Below are positions 36,380 through 47,758 of a stretch of DNA of 64,000 nt, piece by piece. The notes below the pieces were generated by a model that worked only from the letters and a program-made list of their open reading frames with translations, was not told the origin of the DNA and did no database searches. The position numbers were made by a program, and so were the translations under genes. Source of the stretch: Gigaspora rosea. Lineage: Eukaryota; Glomeromycota; Glomeromycetes; Diversisporales; Gigasporaceae. Position 1 is the first letter of the stretch; every line of letters begins with the position of its first letter. The DNA lies in assembly GCA_003550325.1 (NCBI GenBank), contig QKWP01000704.1, positions 62,361 to 126,360 on the forward strand. Direction: 5' to 3'.

Positions 36380-37185
36380 TAGGGTTTCTCAAAGTTGAAT
36401 TGAATTGAATATCAGGCATACAGTCAGATCTCCATAAATGCAACCTTTATAAATGCAATACCTCTCTTAATGCACATTTTTTTCTTGTCTGTAAAATGTT
36501 ATTAGTAGTTTATTAGCGCTAAATGCATGTTTTATATTCTGTAAATATACATTTTCTTAAATAATATTTTATATAATACTAACCTTCCTAAATGCATATA
36601 GCCAATCAAATTTTAGTATTTAAGATAGGTTATATAGTTTTGGTAAAAGCTACACAAACTTGATAATTTAATTTTTAAAGCTGCAATTTAATTGGCTTTC
36701 CCTAAATGCAAATCTCCCTAAATGCACATTTTAGCTTGTTCCTATGAGTTGTATTTATAGAGGGTTGACTGTATTTGAATTTAATCAAATTAAATAAACC
36801 ATTAATTTGAATTTGATTTGGTCAAATCAAATCAAATTTATTTGTAATTTTTAAAAAATTTTAAAATTTTTGGTTGCTTTTTAAAATTTTTAATTTATGC
36901 AAAATTTTACTAAGTTAATTAATTTTTTGGATTAAATAAAAATTGTTCTTCTAATCAAAATAGCTCTAGTTTTATAAAACAATAAAGGCTATTGTTTTAA
37001 TTAAATTTTGCATAAATAGCTATTGAATCTATAATTTTAATAAAAATTTTCAAAAATTTATCAAATCAAATCGAATATTTTGTCAAATTGAATTTAATTT
37101 GATTTGAAATTTTTGTATTTAAATTTGATTTGAAATCAAATATTTGATCGAATCAAATTGAATTGAATCAAATCGCAGAACCCTA
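36380..37185. mobile_element. hAT-type ATTTGA element (copy 2), split by a pogo-like MITE
   Basis: Bounded by TAGGGTTTCTC and the complement of TAGGGTTCTGCGATTTGATT. The flanks ACAGTCAA (36372-36379) and ATAGTCAA (37186-37193) form an 8-bp duplication with one mismatch. The outer parts share the ATTTGATTTGAAT words of the 1355-1640 element. The 351-bp MITE inside is a later insertion. Confidence 0.7.
36421..36771. mobile_element. pogo/Tc1-mariner-type MITE (family G copy 1)
   Basis: TIRs CAGTCAGATCTCCATAAATG and complement of CAGTCAACCCTCTATAAATA, with TA on both sides (36419-36420, 36772-36773). The subterminal repeats are (T/C)TAAATGCA. It belongs to the same family as 43746-43946. Confidence 0.75.
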
Positions 37186-38224
37186 ATAGTCAAGAGTGAT
37201 AGCATCTGGATTTAAGATACTGATCAAAATCCCAATAAATAGAATTTAGACATATTATAATTCTAACAAAATAATCCCAATAGTAAAAATTCTGACAATC
37301 CTAACAACAAAAAATTATTAAGTCTATTTAAGTTAGGTTAGAGTTGGATGAGTACTTAAATTAGAGTTAGAGTGAGCATTTAGATTAGGATTTGATTTAG
37401 ATAATTTTATAGTAAAATTAGTTATAAAATTGCTCAAGAAAAGCTTTTTTTTTAATTGTTAGGATTTTTGATTGTTAGAATTTTTTTGTTAGAATTATAA
37501 TCTGTCAGGATTTTGTTTGTTAGGATTTTAACCCAAATTCAGATTTAGAGTATTTAAAATTATATTTCTGTTTTTTTGTAAGCATTGCAAATAGCTTGTA
37601 CTATATAAGTTTTAATAAAACTAAACCAAAAACTTTAGCAAATATATGTTTAGTTGCTATAATTTATTATTATCATTATAATATTTTTTATATGCTTTAT
37701 TGTATAGTTTTTTTAATTTACAAAAAGAACTTTTAATAGTTGTAAGATATGTATTATATATAGTGAAAGCATATAAAGAAAAAATACTATGATTGTAACA
37801 AAATATATAACTAATATAATTTTTATAACTATCTAGTATTAATAAAACAGGTTAAGCAGATAAAATTAAACTATTAAAATAGTCAAAGTATATTTGAAAG
37901 AGTTTTTTTTACATGTATTTTGTATTTGTAAAGCCTGCCACTAAAATAGATAGTACAACTAAAATATAGTTATAGGAATTTTTGTTAGGGAATTATAAAC
38001 TTGATATGCATCTTTTCAGATAATAATTTTTTCTAACTTAGGCATAAAAGCAAAACCATTTTTATCTATATTTTAAATTTGTATTGTAATAAAAGAATTT
38101 TTATTAATAATTTTTTAAAAATTTTAAAAATAATCTTTAACAATAACTTTATTGGCTTTTGTATATGCACTTCTAATAATTTTTAAGAGATGCAAAATAA
38201 TAATTCAAGGAGAACCTTAGACAT
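37186..38224. other. Non-coding AT-rich stretch
   Basis: Positions 37280-37330 and 37440-37530 hold diverged TCCTAACAA / TTGTTAGGATTTT words in opposite orientation, probably an eroded foldback. No genes. Confidence 0.4.
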
Positions 38225-38505
38225 CTAGTACAGGAGTATACTTTATACATTTTAGCAAAAACTTCTAAAATTTGAAAAGCAAAAAATAGTTTTTTGCAAT
38301 TAACTTGGTATCTAGTAGTCCAATTTGAATAAACTATTTTTTAAAATAAAGCTCTTAGTAAAATGCATCTAATAAAAGAAAGTTTATTCAATTTTGATTA
38401 CTAGATCAAAAGTTATTTAAGTAAATATAGTTTTGTTATTTTTAGCAAATTAGATTTAAATTGCCAAAATCTAGTTATGATCTATATGAAAAGTATTTGG
38501 ATCCT
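38225..38505 (-). mobile_element. TIR element family T copy 2, heavily decayed
   Basis: Read in reverse, this aligns along its full length with 22736-23037 (for example ATCATAACTAGATTTTGG against GTCATAACTGGATTTTGG). Nearly all differences are C-to-T or G-to-A in this copy. The termini are no longer recognisable. Confidence 0.6.
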
Positions 38506-39430
38506 ATTCTAAATGGTTCCTTATGAATCATATTTACCAATCTTGACCTGGTCTATTTTTTTCAAAAGGATAAAATTATTAATTTAATTGTATAATTTTT
38601 ATTATGCAATAATTAACTTCTAATCTTATTAAAACAAACTCAAGTTTTTGATTATTAATACAATAATCTACAAGTTAATTTTTTTTATAAGTAGTTAGAG
38701 TATTGGGTGCATCTAAATGATTAAGGAACTACTATTTTAATAGCATATCAAAAAGTACTATAAAAATTAGACCCAGGTACTCTAAGTACCAGGTACTTCT
38801 ATATAGAGGTATACTATATTAATAGAGTATATAAGTAGAGATCAGTAGTTAATTAAATTTCTATCGCTATTAGATTTTTGTAACATCGGGCTTTTTAAGT
38901 TTATCACTAGTAATTTATTGGATTTAGTCCATAAAAAATCTGATTGATGATATCAATTAGATTTTTCATAGGCTAAATTCAATAAGTAACCAGTAATAAA
39001 CTAATACATACTATTTATATGAAAGTTGTATCTCCATTAGTCAGTAATTAAAAATTCTGTATATATAAACTATTTATAAAAAAAAATAGGAGTTAAAATA
39101 TTTGTTCTTTCAATCATTTTTTAACTATTTACTTATATTTAAAGAATATGCCCAATTGCTTTAAGCAGGACTACCAGCTTTGGGGTTATATTCTGATAGC
39201 TTAGCAATAGGGTCTGAACTTTTTTCTTTTAATCAATTTTTTTTTGGATTTACTATCATAAGAATTTTTTTCTTATTAAATTAACTACCTGTTTTTTTTA
39301 TTGAAATTTACTACCATGTTATTTTTTTTCTTTTAAATTAACCACCTGTCTTCTTTTTTATTAAAAATACTATGTTATTTTTTCTTCAAATTTATTGTTA
39401 TGTTATTGCTGTATAGTATACTCAAGTTCT
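38506..39430. other. Non-coding AT-rich stretch
   Basis: Contains short T-rich near-repeats at 39225-39400 (ATTTACTACCATGTTATTTT-type words, repeated three to four times, and once more at 40018-40045). No genes. Confidence 0.4.
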
Positions 39431-39434
39431 TTAA

Positions 39435-39989
39435 AACCTGATCTGGATAAGATCAGCAGAATTTCTATATTAGAAATTGGAGCAAAATTCCTATAATATT
39501 AACTATATGCTGAAATCTGAGTGGAACCAAATGAAAAGTAATTTTTTTATTAAGTTAATGATATAAGTTGATTAATTGAAAGTTATAGAGCTTGTCAAGA
39601 CGCATCTAATGGTAGCTAGATCATCCAAATCAGCCTAGTGGATAGTGAAATATTATTAAAAAATGATTGCCCGACTATATAAAATCTCTATATAAACAAA
39701 TATTGTTTACATAGAGATTTTATAGATTTTATATAGTTAGCCAATTGTTTTTTAATAATATTTTGCCATCTACTAGGCCGATTTGGATGATCTAATCACT
39801 ATTAGATGTGTCTTGACGAGCTCTATAACTTTCAATTAATCAACATGTATCATTAACTTAATAAAAAAATTACTTTTCATTTGGTTCCACTTAGATTTTA
39901 GCATATAATAAAAACTTATATTGTACTTATTCCCAAAAGTTACTATTGTCCCAATATAGTAATTCTGCTAATCCTATCCAGATCAGGTC
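39435..39989. mobile_element. Full-length foldback element with TTAA flanks
   Basis: A 555-bp element, TTAA at 39431-39434 and 39990-39993, ends ACCTGATCTGGATA and complement. Nearly the whole element is self-complementary: CACTTAGATTTTAGCATATA, GTCAAGACGCATCTAATGGT and ATTTGGATGATCTA segments all face their inverses around about 39705. TTAA duplication is used by piggyBac and Kolobok. The family is inferred only from that. Confidence 0.65.
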
Positions 39990-42850
39990 TTAAGCAAGAC
40001 ATTAGCTGGATTTTTTTTTTATTGAATTTACTACCATATTCAATTTTTTTTTGAAATATCATATGTTGTACAATGTTCTCTCTAGATAAAAACTCAAATT
40101 CTCTTTAAATATATTAAAAAAATATTTCTGTGAAGTAAAAATATCAGTAAAAAATCTCATGTTTGTAACAGTCTTAGCATAACTGGAGTGTTTATAAAAA
40201 ACTCATAGTAGTTTATTATACTAAATATTTTCAAAATATAAAAGCAACTACAAAAAATTTGAAATTAAAACAAAACAGGTTCATAACTAGCAAAACAAGA
40301 AATAGAAACTTTTAAATGCTATACCTTATCTTTCAATGCTTAATCGTAGTCATCCAGCCTAGTACCTATTTTTGAAAAAAAGGCTAGTTGAATAGTTTGA
40401 AGAGCTTCATAAAAACAAATAGTTATTATACAAAATATAGTTATTAGAAGGGCTAAATATTGGTTAAAACTAGAGCTACAAATATTTAAAAGGTCCAAGG
40501 TAGTATGTCACTTTTCATATCATATAAAATTTATATATAATTATATTAAACGTCATGTCAAACGTTATAGTAAATGTTTATTGATATTCTAATGTCTGCA
40601 GCTCTAGTTAAAACTAATAAAATAAAGGATACATATCCTAATATTAATAATTTTAAATTTTCCAAAAGTTGGCTAAGTGGATTTTTGTACTATAATAATC
40701 TATTAAATCACTGGTATACAACAATTTCATAGCATCTTTCTAAGGATCTTATTGAACACAAAGTGAGTTTTTGAGCTTTGTTTTGTTCAATATTTGATAT
40801 ATTGAAAATATGGTTGAAATGCTATTATTATTTGATTTGTCTTACCTAGTAACTCTAAAAAATATAAAACTAAAACAGTAAACAACTGGCCATAAAAGAA
40901 TATCTTTTACTGTAATTTTGGGGATATTTTGCAAATAGACAAAAGCTTCTAGCAGTATGCATTTTTAAATTAAAAAACATCACTTATAAAGTTTTTTCTA
41001 AAGGTGTTATTATTCATATAGATGCCAAAAGGTAGTATAATAAAAAAGAAATGCATTATTGAATTAATAATGTATAGTCTAAATATAGTGAATCAATTTT
41101 TCTTTGTTTTGGATTCATTTAGTGATTATATAAAAAATCTTATTAAAAGTCATTTTCAGAAAAACAATACTCATAACTTCCAGTAGACTAACTAGTAAAT
41201 TGTAGCCTTTTGATGTTGTAATCAATAAATATTTTAAGAAAATGGTACTATATATTAAAATTTTGTTTTTTTTTTATAAACAAAGTGTAGTAATAAAGTT
41301 TTAAATAACAGGTTTGCTTTTGTTATAATGAACGGATGATCAATAATCCTCATTAATTTACTTCTACTAGTCATATTAAAAACTATTATAATTTGCTTTA
41401 GCTTAATGGGTAGCAAAATTATAGAATAAAATTAATCCTTATTTAATTAAAAAATCATTTAAGTATTATAGTATCTTAGTAGAAACAGATAGTTTTGAAA
41501 ACAACTTGGTGTTCAACTATGAATTTTGAGAGAAGATCTAGAAAGTGCAAATAAAGAAAATATTAGAGAAGAATCAGACTCTGATGTTCTTAAGTAAAGA
41601 GTATGAAGAAGCAATTGGTAATAACAATTGGAAATAAAAGATCAATTTTGTGATTTTTTTTTAAACAAAGCTGATTTTTTTGTGAATGTTTTATTAAGTA
41701 TATGTGTACGTAATGTTCAATATAAAAAATATACTACTAGTAAAATTTAAAAAATTTGCCATGTTAAATGGCACAATTTGAATGACATTTGAATCGTGTC
41801 ATTCAATATGGCGAATTTTTAAATTTTACTAGTAATGTATTATATTATAATATAAATAATCAAGTATAAAATGTTGTAATACATTGTTGAATTTGCTATA
41901 TTAAATATCATCCTGCCAATAAATACTATTAATCATAATTTGATTTAAAAAACCAGATTTATAACTTTATATATAAAATAACTAATGAGTAACAATGCAT
42001 TAAGAGATATATCTTATACCTGGGTATAAGTTACAAACTGGCACTTCAAACTGGTAAGGGGTACACCATATAGAAGATATCAGAATCTGATTTTTACAGT
42101 AGTTTTTGCAATACCAAAGTCTTTTGCTAAACTCTTTATACTTGAAGGCTTTAAACTAGCAAAATAATTTTTTAATTTTGTAAATATAGCATAAATAGCC
42201 TTACCCTTACTTTATCTGATACAAATTACTTTTAGCATATGATTTTTAATAAAAGAGTATAATAAAAGGTTGAAGTTGCAAAAAATAATATATCAAATTT
42301 TGCAAGATAATATAATGAATTTTGCAAAAAATAATATAACAAAGTTTAATTTGTCAGTAAATTTTATTTTTATATAAATTTATAGATTAGTAAAATAATT
42401 ATTTTGTTATATAAAAGTGTTTGCAAGTATTTATATTTATTATAATATAATTTAAAGAAATGCTATAACAAATAGAATAATTTGATGAATTGCTAATATT
42501 TCTTGATTCTATAATCAAAATCAGACAATTTTATCACCTATTCGAATCCTCTCAATAAGCTGATTTGAATGGTAATAAAGTTGGCTAATTCTAATTACAA
42601 AATTATAAAATAACTATAATTTGCCAAATTATTCTCTTTATTAAATTATCATATAATTTATTATTTTAAAAATTTTATTTAAGATATAAAGCAGAATAAA
42701 TAAAACTAAACCAAATATATTAAATAAATTTGTTTTATAGTATTTTATTGATTTTTTTTATACAAATATCAATTAATTTATAAAATTTTAGCTTTAATAT
42801 ATAGCTATAATAATAATTATATTTTAATTAATCAGTAATTATAAATCAAA
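39990..42850. other. Non-coding AT-rich stretch
   Basis: The longest stretch without any gene or intact element. A ~100-bp hairpin (41733-41835) and a fragment resembling family Q (42500-42610) are the only structures seen. Confidence 0.45.
41733..41835. repeat. Small foldback (~100 bp)
   Basis: TACTAGTAAAATTTAAAAAA and TTTGCCAT on the left face ATGGCGAATTTTTAAATTTT and ACTAGTA on the right. The loop holds a second pair, ATTTGAATGACA/GTGTCATTCAA. MITE-like. Confidence 0.6.
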
Positions 42851-42851
42851 C

Positions 42852-43160
42852 CAGTGGTGTTAAACACCAGTATGTGGTGTAACATGAAGATCAATATCAA
42901 AAAAATAAACAAAAGTTAAAGTTGATAAATATTAAGTAGAGCAATAGTTAGGGTTAGGGTGGGGCATAGTATATAGTAAAATTTCGCAAGGGGTTTTTTT
43001 TTTAAAAAAAAAGGTGGTTTCATAGATAAAATTTTGAGTTATAAGGTATTTTTTAAAAAAAAAGCAAACAACAAAAATTTTATGTTACACCTGATCTTTA
43101 CATTACACTGCATTTAAAAAATTTGATTGGTGAAAATCATTGTAGTGTTGAGCACCAGTG
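42852..43160. mobile_element. Possible hAT-like TIR element
   Basis: The ends CAGTGGTGTTAAACAC and complement of CACTGGTGCTCAACAC are about 80% alike. An inner pair GTGTAACATGAAGATC / GATCTTTACATTACAC also faces inward. No matching 8-bp flanks. Contains a short TTAGGGTTAGGG run. Confidence 0.4.
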
Positions 43161-43196
43161 GTGTGATTTAGTAAAACCATTAATTAATTATAATTA

Positions 43197-43457
43197 CTGT
43201 ATTTTTGCTAATAACACTCACTTGCGTGTTATTTTGACTACATGCACATTATTTCGAGTATGCGCATGTGTATTATTTTGAGCTAAAGACTGGTCGTCTG
43301 ATTTATAAGGACATTTATATAATCAACTAATTTACATTGATTCAAATATACACATTATTTTGGGACACGCATTGGTATCATTTTAAAGCTATACATCTTA
43401 TTTTAGATGATACAATTTTTGAAATAATGCTCTAAGCATTGTTACTCAAAAATACGG
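43197..43457. mobile_element. TA-flanked MITE (family C copy 1)
   Basis: Ends CTGTATTTTTGCTAATAAC and complement of CCGTATTTTTGAGTAACAA, with TA on both sides. Inside are repeated GCACATTATTTCGAG / GTGTTATTTTGA words, like those of 50490-50604 and 48290-48490. Confidence 0.6.
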
Positions 43458-43745
43458 TAGCTAAAGAGCATTAAAACATTAAATAAGATATATTAAATAA
43501 TCTACTGTAAAATTCAAATATGGGTACCCTCTGTGCAGTATACTTTTTGCTAGTTTGAAAGGCCCGACAGTAACCTATCCAGGGTACATAAGTATGGTAT
43601 ATGTAGTAAAATATATTGTTTCATCTAGTGTAAAAGTACCCAGATACAGAGATTGAGTTATATAAATATCCAAAGTACATATGTTTGAATTTTACAGTAA
43701 TAACTAGTTATTTGTTATTTGAATTATTTAGATTATTTCAGATTA

Positions 43746-43946
43746 CAGTCAGACCTCTCTAAATACAACCTCACTAAATGCATATCTAAGTAAAATCTTT
43801 CTAAATGCATGCCTTTTTTTCGGTCCAACTTAATATAACACTTATATATAGATTTTTACTTCTCTAAATGCATAACCTCTCTAAATGCATGTTTTTGAAA
43901 ATTTTTATTATGGTTCTGATGCTATGTATTTAAAGAGGTCTGACTG
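43746..43946. mobile_element. pogo/Tc1-mariner-type MITE (family G copy 2)
   Basis: A 201-bp element with TIRs CAGTCAGACCTCTCTAAATA and complement of CAGTCAGACCTCTTTAAATA (one mismatch), TA on both sides. Subterminal CTAAATGCATG repeats. Confidence 0.82.
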
Positions 43947-44019
43947 TATTTATTAATACTATATTGTAGCCCAATATCATATATATCTATAAAAAAATTT
44001 TTAGCTAATTTGGATTAGT

Positions 44020-44420
44020 TGTTATTAAAAAAATTATAGCTAGAAATTAATATAAATTTACAATTTTTTAATTTTTTTTATAATATTTAAATTTATATTT
44101 AGATCTGTTTATTTCAACAACTACTAATCCAAATTGGATAAAATTTTTATTATAAAAATACAGTATATAATATTGGATTACAATATATTTAAATTTTATA
44201 TAATTTGGTTAGATAGTTCTTGAGAAATTACTTAGCAACTATAAATAATTTTTTTATAGTTTTTAAATAATTTCTTAAAAACTATTTAATCAAATTATAT
44301 AAAAATTAAATATATTGTAGCCTAATATTACTAAACATTTTAGCTGATTTGAATTAGTTGTTAAAAAAATTATAGCCAGAAGTTAATATTAATTTACAAT
44401 ATTTTAATTTTTTATTAATA
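44020..44420. repeat. Inverted/direct repeat cluster
   Basis: GGATTAGTTGTTATTAAAAA and TTATAGCTAGAAATTAATAT at about 44013-44060 recur directly at about 44350-44395 and inverted at 44110-44140. A centred foldback GTTCTTGAGAAATTACTTAG / TAAATAATTTCTTAAAAAC lies at 44215-44290. Related words occur in the 33.0-34.8 kb repeats. Confidence 0.45.
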
Positions 44421-44919
44421 TAATAGAAGTACTAGTTTTCTATTTTGTATTTTTTTGGTTTTTTTTCTGTTTTAACCAATTTTTTTTCCTTTTAAAGATT
44501 TGCATCTAGCCCAAAATATAAAATAGTACTAGTAATAGAAAAGCTAATATAACAAAAAGTATCAGTTTTCTATTTGTAATTTTTTTTTCTGTTTTACCTA
44601 AATTTTTTTCTTGTATATTTGTATTTAGAACTGGACCACAATTGGACTAATTGATCGGTCATATATATTATAAAATACAGTATGCTAATAAAATTTATTT
44701 TAGTAAATTTTCAATGTATAAAACTTTTTTAAACCAAAAATTGAAAACCAGATATGCAGGCAAGACTCATTATGAATTTCAAAAGTCAGACGTACGTATA
44801 TATTAGGTTTTTTATCATTATTTTTTTTAAAAGAACAATTAAATATTCGTTATGATAACGGTTAGTATATAAACATATTACCAGCTACATGTTGAGCCAC
44901 CCAATGGACATGATATTGT

Positions 44920-45588
44920 TTATAAAAAGCACTTAACTGTTAAGCTGTCATCGTTTAAATTATATGGCACATCAAATACACCGAATCGGGCAAATGATCG
45001 GTTTCTCAAACACTGATCTGCGAACTAATTTTCAATTCAGATTTGCGAAACGCAAACCTGCAAACAATCTAACCACCATCTATTCTTTGTCTTAGTTATG
45101 ATTAATAATCTTTTGTCATATCCGTACGGTAAATACTCCATTAGTGAATTAAAAATATGAGTTTTATTCTTTTGAGGTAATGTATAAAATAAATTTATTC
45201 GGTAACGTTCGGAATCATATCCAATAGTAATTTTCCGTTCAGGTTACTTATCAAATCTAAATTAAGTTATCATGACGGAAATAAATGTAATAATGTATTA
45301 CTACATACTTAAGTGCAGAGATTTTCTGTTTGATTTAAAAAAAAAATGCAGTGTGACAATAATAAACGAATTTCTACGATAACTGAAGGCCATAGCCGGA
45401 GAAGGAGAAAGAGAAAAGACTTTGTCAATACTGCTTGATATACAGTATATGAAACATGTGATGTATGATATACCTGCAATGGCGTCTCCTGACACTTGAG
45501 GAGGTTCTATATTTTCTGACCGGTCCGATTTCAAACATTCATCTCGAAACGTATCTATCAAATGGCTATTTTTGGATAGAAAATCTTC
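44920..45588 (-). other. Unassigned coding-like segments, gene model unresolved
   Basis: On the minus strand three open segments have protein-like composition and are less AT-rich than their surroundings. About 45588-45474 encodes EDFLSKNSHLIDTFRDEC... and ends at a good donor (GCAG|GTATAT). About 45288-45055 encodes RKITIGYDSERYRINLFY... and LMEYLPYGYDKRLLIITKTK. About 45018-44920 encodes SFARFGVFDVPYNLNDDSL and stops at 44920. They could be exons of one gene, but I could not find splice borders keeping a single frame, and there is no obvious start. No family recognised. It may be a decayed gene or an incompletely understood model. Confidence 0.3.
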
Positions 45589-46267
45589 CTAAAAGAGATA
45601 ATTTTAGATCTTTATACCTATTTACCGTTTATAACCATTTACGGTTACCTAGAATTCATTAGAAATATGCGTGTAATTACGACGATCGTTTTGACTAGTA
45701 TTTATGCAGACGCGCGTTTAATGACTTCATCCAAAAATAGATATGATCTACTGAGTGGGCATAAAGGATCCTCGGTATCCAACAGAAATATTGATTCTTC
45801 TAATTATTTTTACATTTTCCTTTTCTCCCCTTATACCTTTCCCTCCGAGGTGTTCGCTCTTTGCCACTTGTTAGCAACGATTCAAAACAGTCTTACTCTT
45901 TCCTTTTTTACCTTCTACCTTTATTAACCGCGACAGGCCTTTCCCCCCTTTCTTTAATATAAATATCTCACACTTCGTTCAGGACAACAAAAAAAAAAAA
46001 AAAGAAATCAACAATAATAAATATATAATTTAATCTTTAATTTAATATAGAAGTGTTTAAAAAGGGTAGGTCAATTATTATGAACTTTGTTATTAATACG
46101 ATTATTATTCTTTACCACTATAAGCCTGAATTTGCTGTCTTTATTAGCAAATGTACTAACTTATGACTTTCCCTGTGACACTACCCTGTGGTTCATCCGC
46201 TTTCCTACTTTTTCAATTCTCCATCATTTTGTTTATCTTTATATCTCCAAAGGCGTACATCATAAAC

Positions 46268-47758
46268 ATGCGTACTATATTACACCTTATTTTTATAATC
46301 ATTTTCATAACGTTTCTTTTGGGGGATTGTTCAGAGGCTAAAAAAATAGACATTAATAATAGAAATTTGTCACATCGGCACAATGGCGGCTCTATAAGTA
46401 GCGATAGTTCAGTAGAGAGGCGCTTAAATCGTTTTCAGATAAGAGCTGGTCCTCAAAAAGATCCAGATACTACTACCACAAAACCGCCAAAAGCGCAAGG
46501 GACGCAAGGGAGCAATTCTATTAATCCCAGTCAAAAACCCGTTTCAAATGGTAAAATGCTGCCTGATAAATCATCTGGTAAGATATTTATTCTTTTCTCT
46601 ATTAAGTTCTTATAGGATAAGGTTTTAAGTTACGATTAGTATAGTATTTGACATGAATCATATATGGATAGGGAAACTGGCATGCCTAAATTTTTAAAGA
46701 CTATTAGGCACGTCAATTATATTTAAATTTATTATAAATCATTTGATTGGGTTAAATCAAATATTGCAATATACAATACAATTATTCAGAGTTGGTCAAA
46801 TCACTGGTCAACCAAAAATTCGTTGGTCAAACTGGTCAGGTCAAATTGGTCATGTCAAATTGGTCAAATGATCCGGTCAAAGGCCTAATCTATTAATAAA
46901 GAATTTTAGTATACAAAATGAATATATATACATCATTTGACCAATTTGACCAATATTAAACCTTTTGACCAACTGGTCAAATTGGTTTGGTCAAGCTTGA
47001 CCATTACAATATATGAGTGACGCCAAGGGAAAATGGGACATTGGTTTATCCTTGATTATTTATTTAAATAATAAATGATCACATTTTCCCTTGGCGTCAC
47101 TCATATATATGATATATTTTTTATTGATATATATTTATAATTATTATGGTATGCCTATAGTATGGAATAGTATAATTGTTGACTATGCCAAATTTTTAGC
47201 CGTGCCAGTCACCTTACTTTGGATATACATATTATTTATCATTAATTTTCTTGATGCATTTATAACACAGTATCAGATGCAAATGATGCAAATGCACAAC
47301 CAACAGTTGTTACTGACTCGTCACCGCCTCTTGTTGCCGGAATTGCTGCTTTTGGCTGTGTATGCGTTGTAGTCGTTGGCATTTTCATGGTCGTAAACAA
47401 AAGGAAACGCAGGGAACTTACTGATAACATTGTTGCTACATCAGCTATTGCATGGGAACAACAAAATACTTTTGAAGAATTAAAAGAAGAAGAAGAAGAA
47501 ACATTACAGCCTATAGGATCATACACTGTCATTGATACGTTTGTGCCAACATTGCCTGATGAGTTGGATATACAACTCGGTGATAAGGTTACTGTTCTAG
47601 TGGTATATGATGATGGCTGGGTACAGGGAGTTAACGAGACTCAAGGTGGTGTCAAAGGTGTATTCCCACAACATTGTGTGAACATGAAAGTTTCCTTTAA
47701 CGTTAACAATAAACGTTCAAGTTCCATGGGTGCATACACAATCGTGGACCTGAACTAA
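46268..47758 (+). CDS. Signal-anchored membrane protein with cytosolic SH3 domain
   Basis: Exons 46268-46577 and 47271-47758, joined by a 693-nt GT-AG intron at phase 1, giving 265 residues. The first ATG of the larger open frame (46163) would precede a hydrophobic, low-complexity stretch. I prefer the ATG at 46268 because it gives a classical signal peptide, MRTILHLIFIIIFITFLLG. Then follow a Ser/Thr/Pro-rich extracellular segment (about 25-121), one transmembrane helix (about 124-145), a basic stop-transfer NKRKRRE, a Glu run (176-180), and an SH3 domain (about 186-243) with YTVIDTF, LPDELDIQLGDKV, DDGWVQG and GVFPQHCV. This matches the Fus1-like single-pass SH3 proteins of fungi, which tie a surface module to actin or MAPK scaffolds at the cortex. 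Partner and role are inference. Most of the intron is repeat material. Confidence 0.8.
46780..47000. repeat. TGGTCAAAT-type inverted repeat in SH3 gene intron
   Basis: Many TTGGTCAAATTGGTCA-type words on the left face TTTGACCAATTTGACCA words on the right, around a short AT-rich centre. Architecture and composition recall the ATTTGA elements at 1355 and 36380. Confidence 0.55.
47011..47107. mobile_element. ~97-bp hairpin MITE in SH3 gene intron
   Basis: ATATGAGTGACGCCAAGGGA and AAATG face a perfect complement at 47083-47107, with an AT-rich loop. It lies just upstream of exon 2. A recent insertion is likely given the identity of the arms. Confidence 0.75.

Noticed and set aside
45667-45927. 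86-residue plus frame starting MRVITTIVLTSIYADA, resembling a small secreted protein
   Set aside because: The second half is AT/pyrimidine-driven low complexity with no typical effector features. The signal-like start could be chance. Not strong enough to call.
46163-46267. Earlier ATG of the SH3 protein frame
   Set aside because: It would put 35 hydrophobic low-complexity residues ahead of a clear signal peptide. The ATG at 46268 gives the expected architecture.
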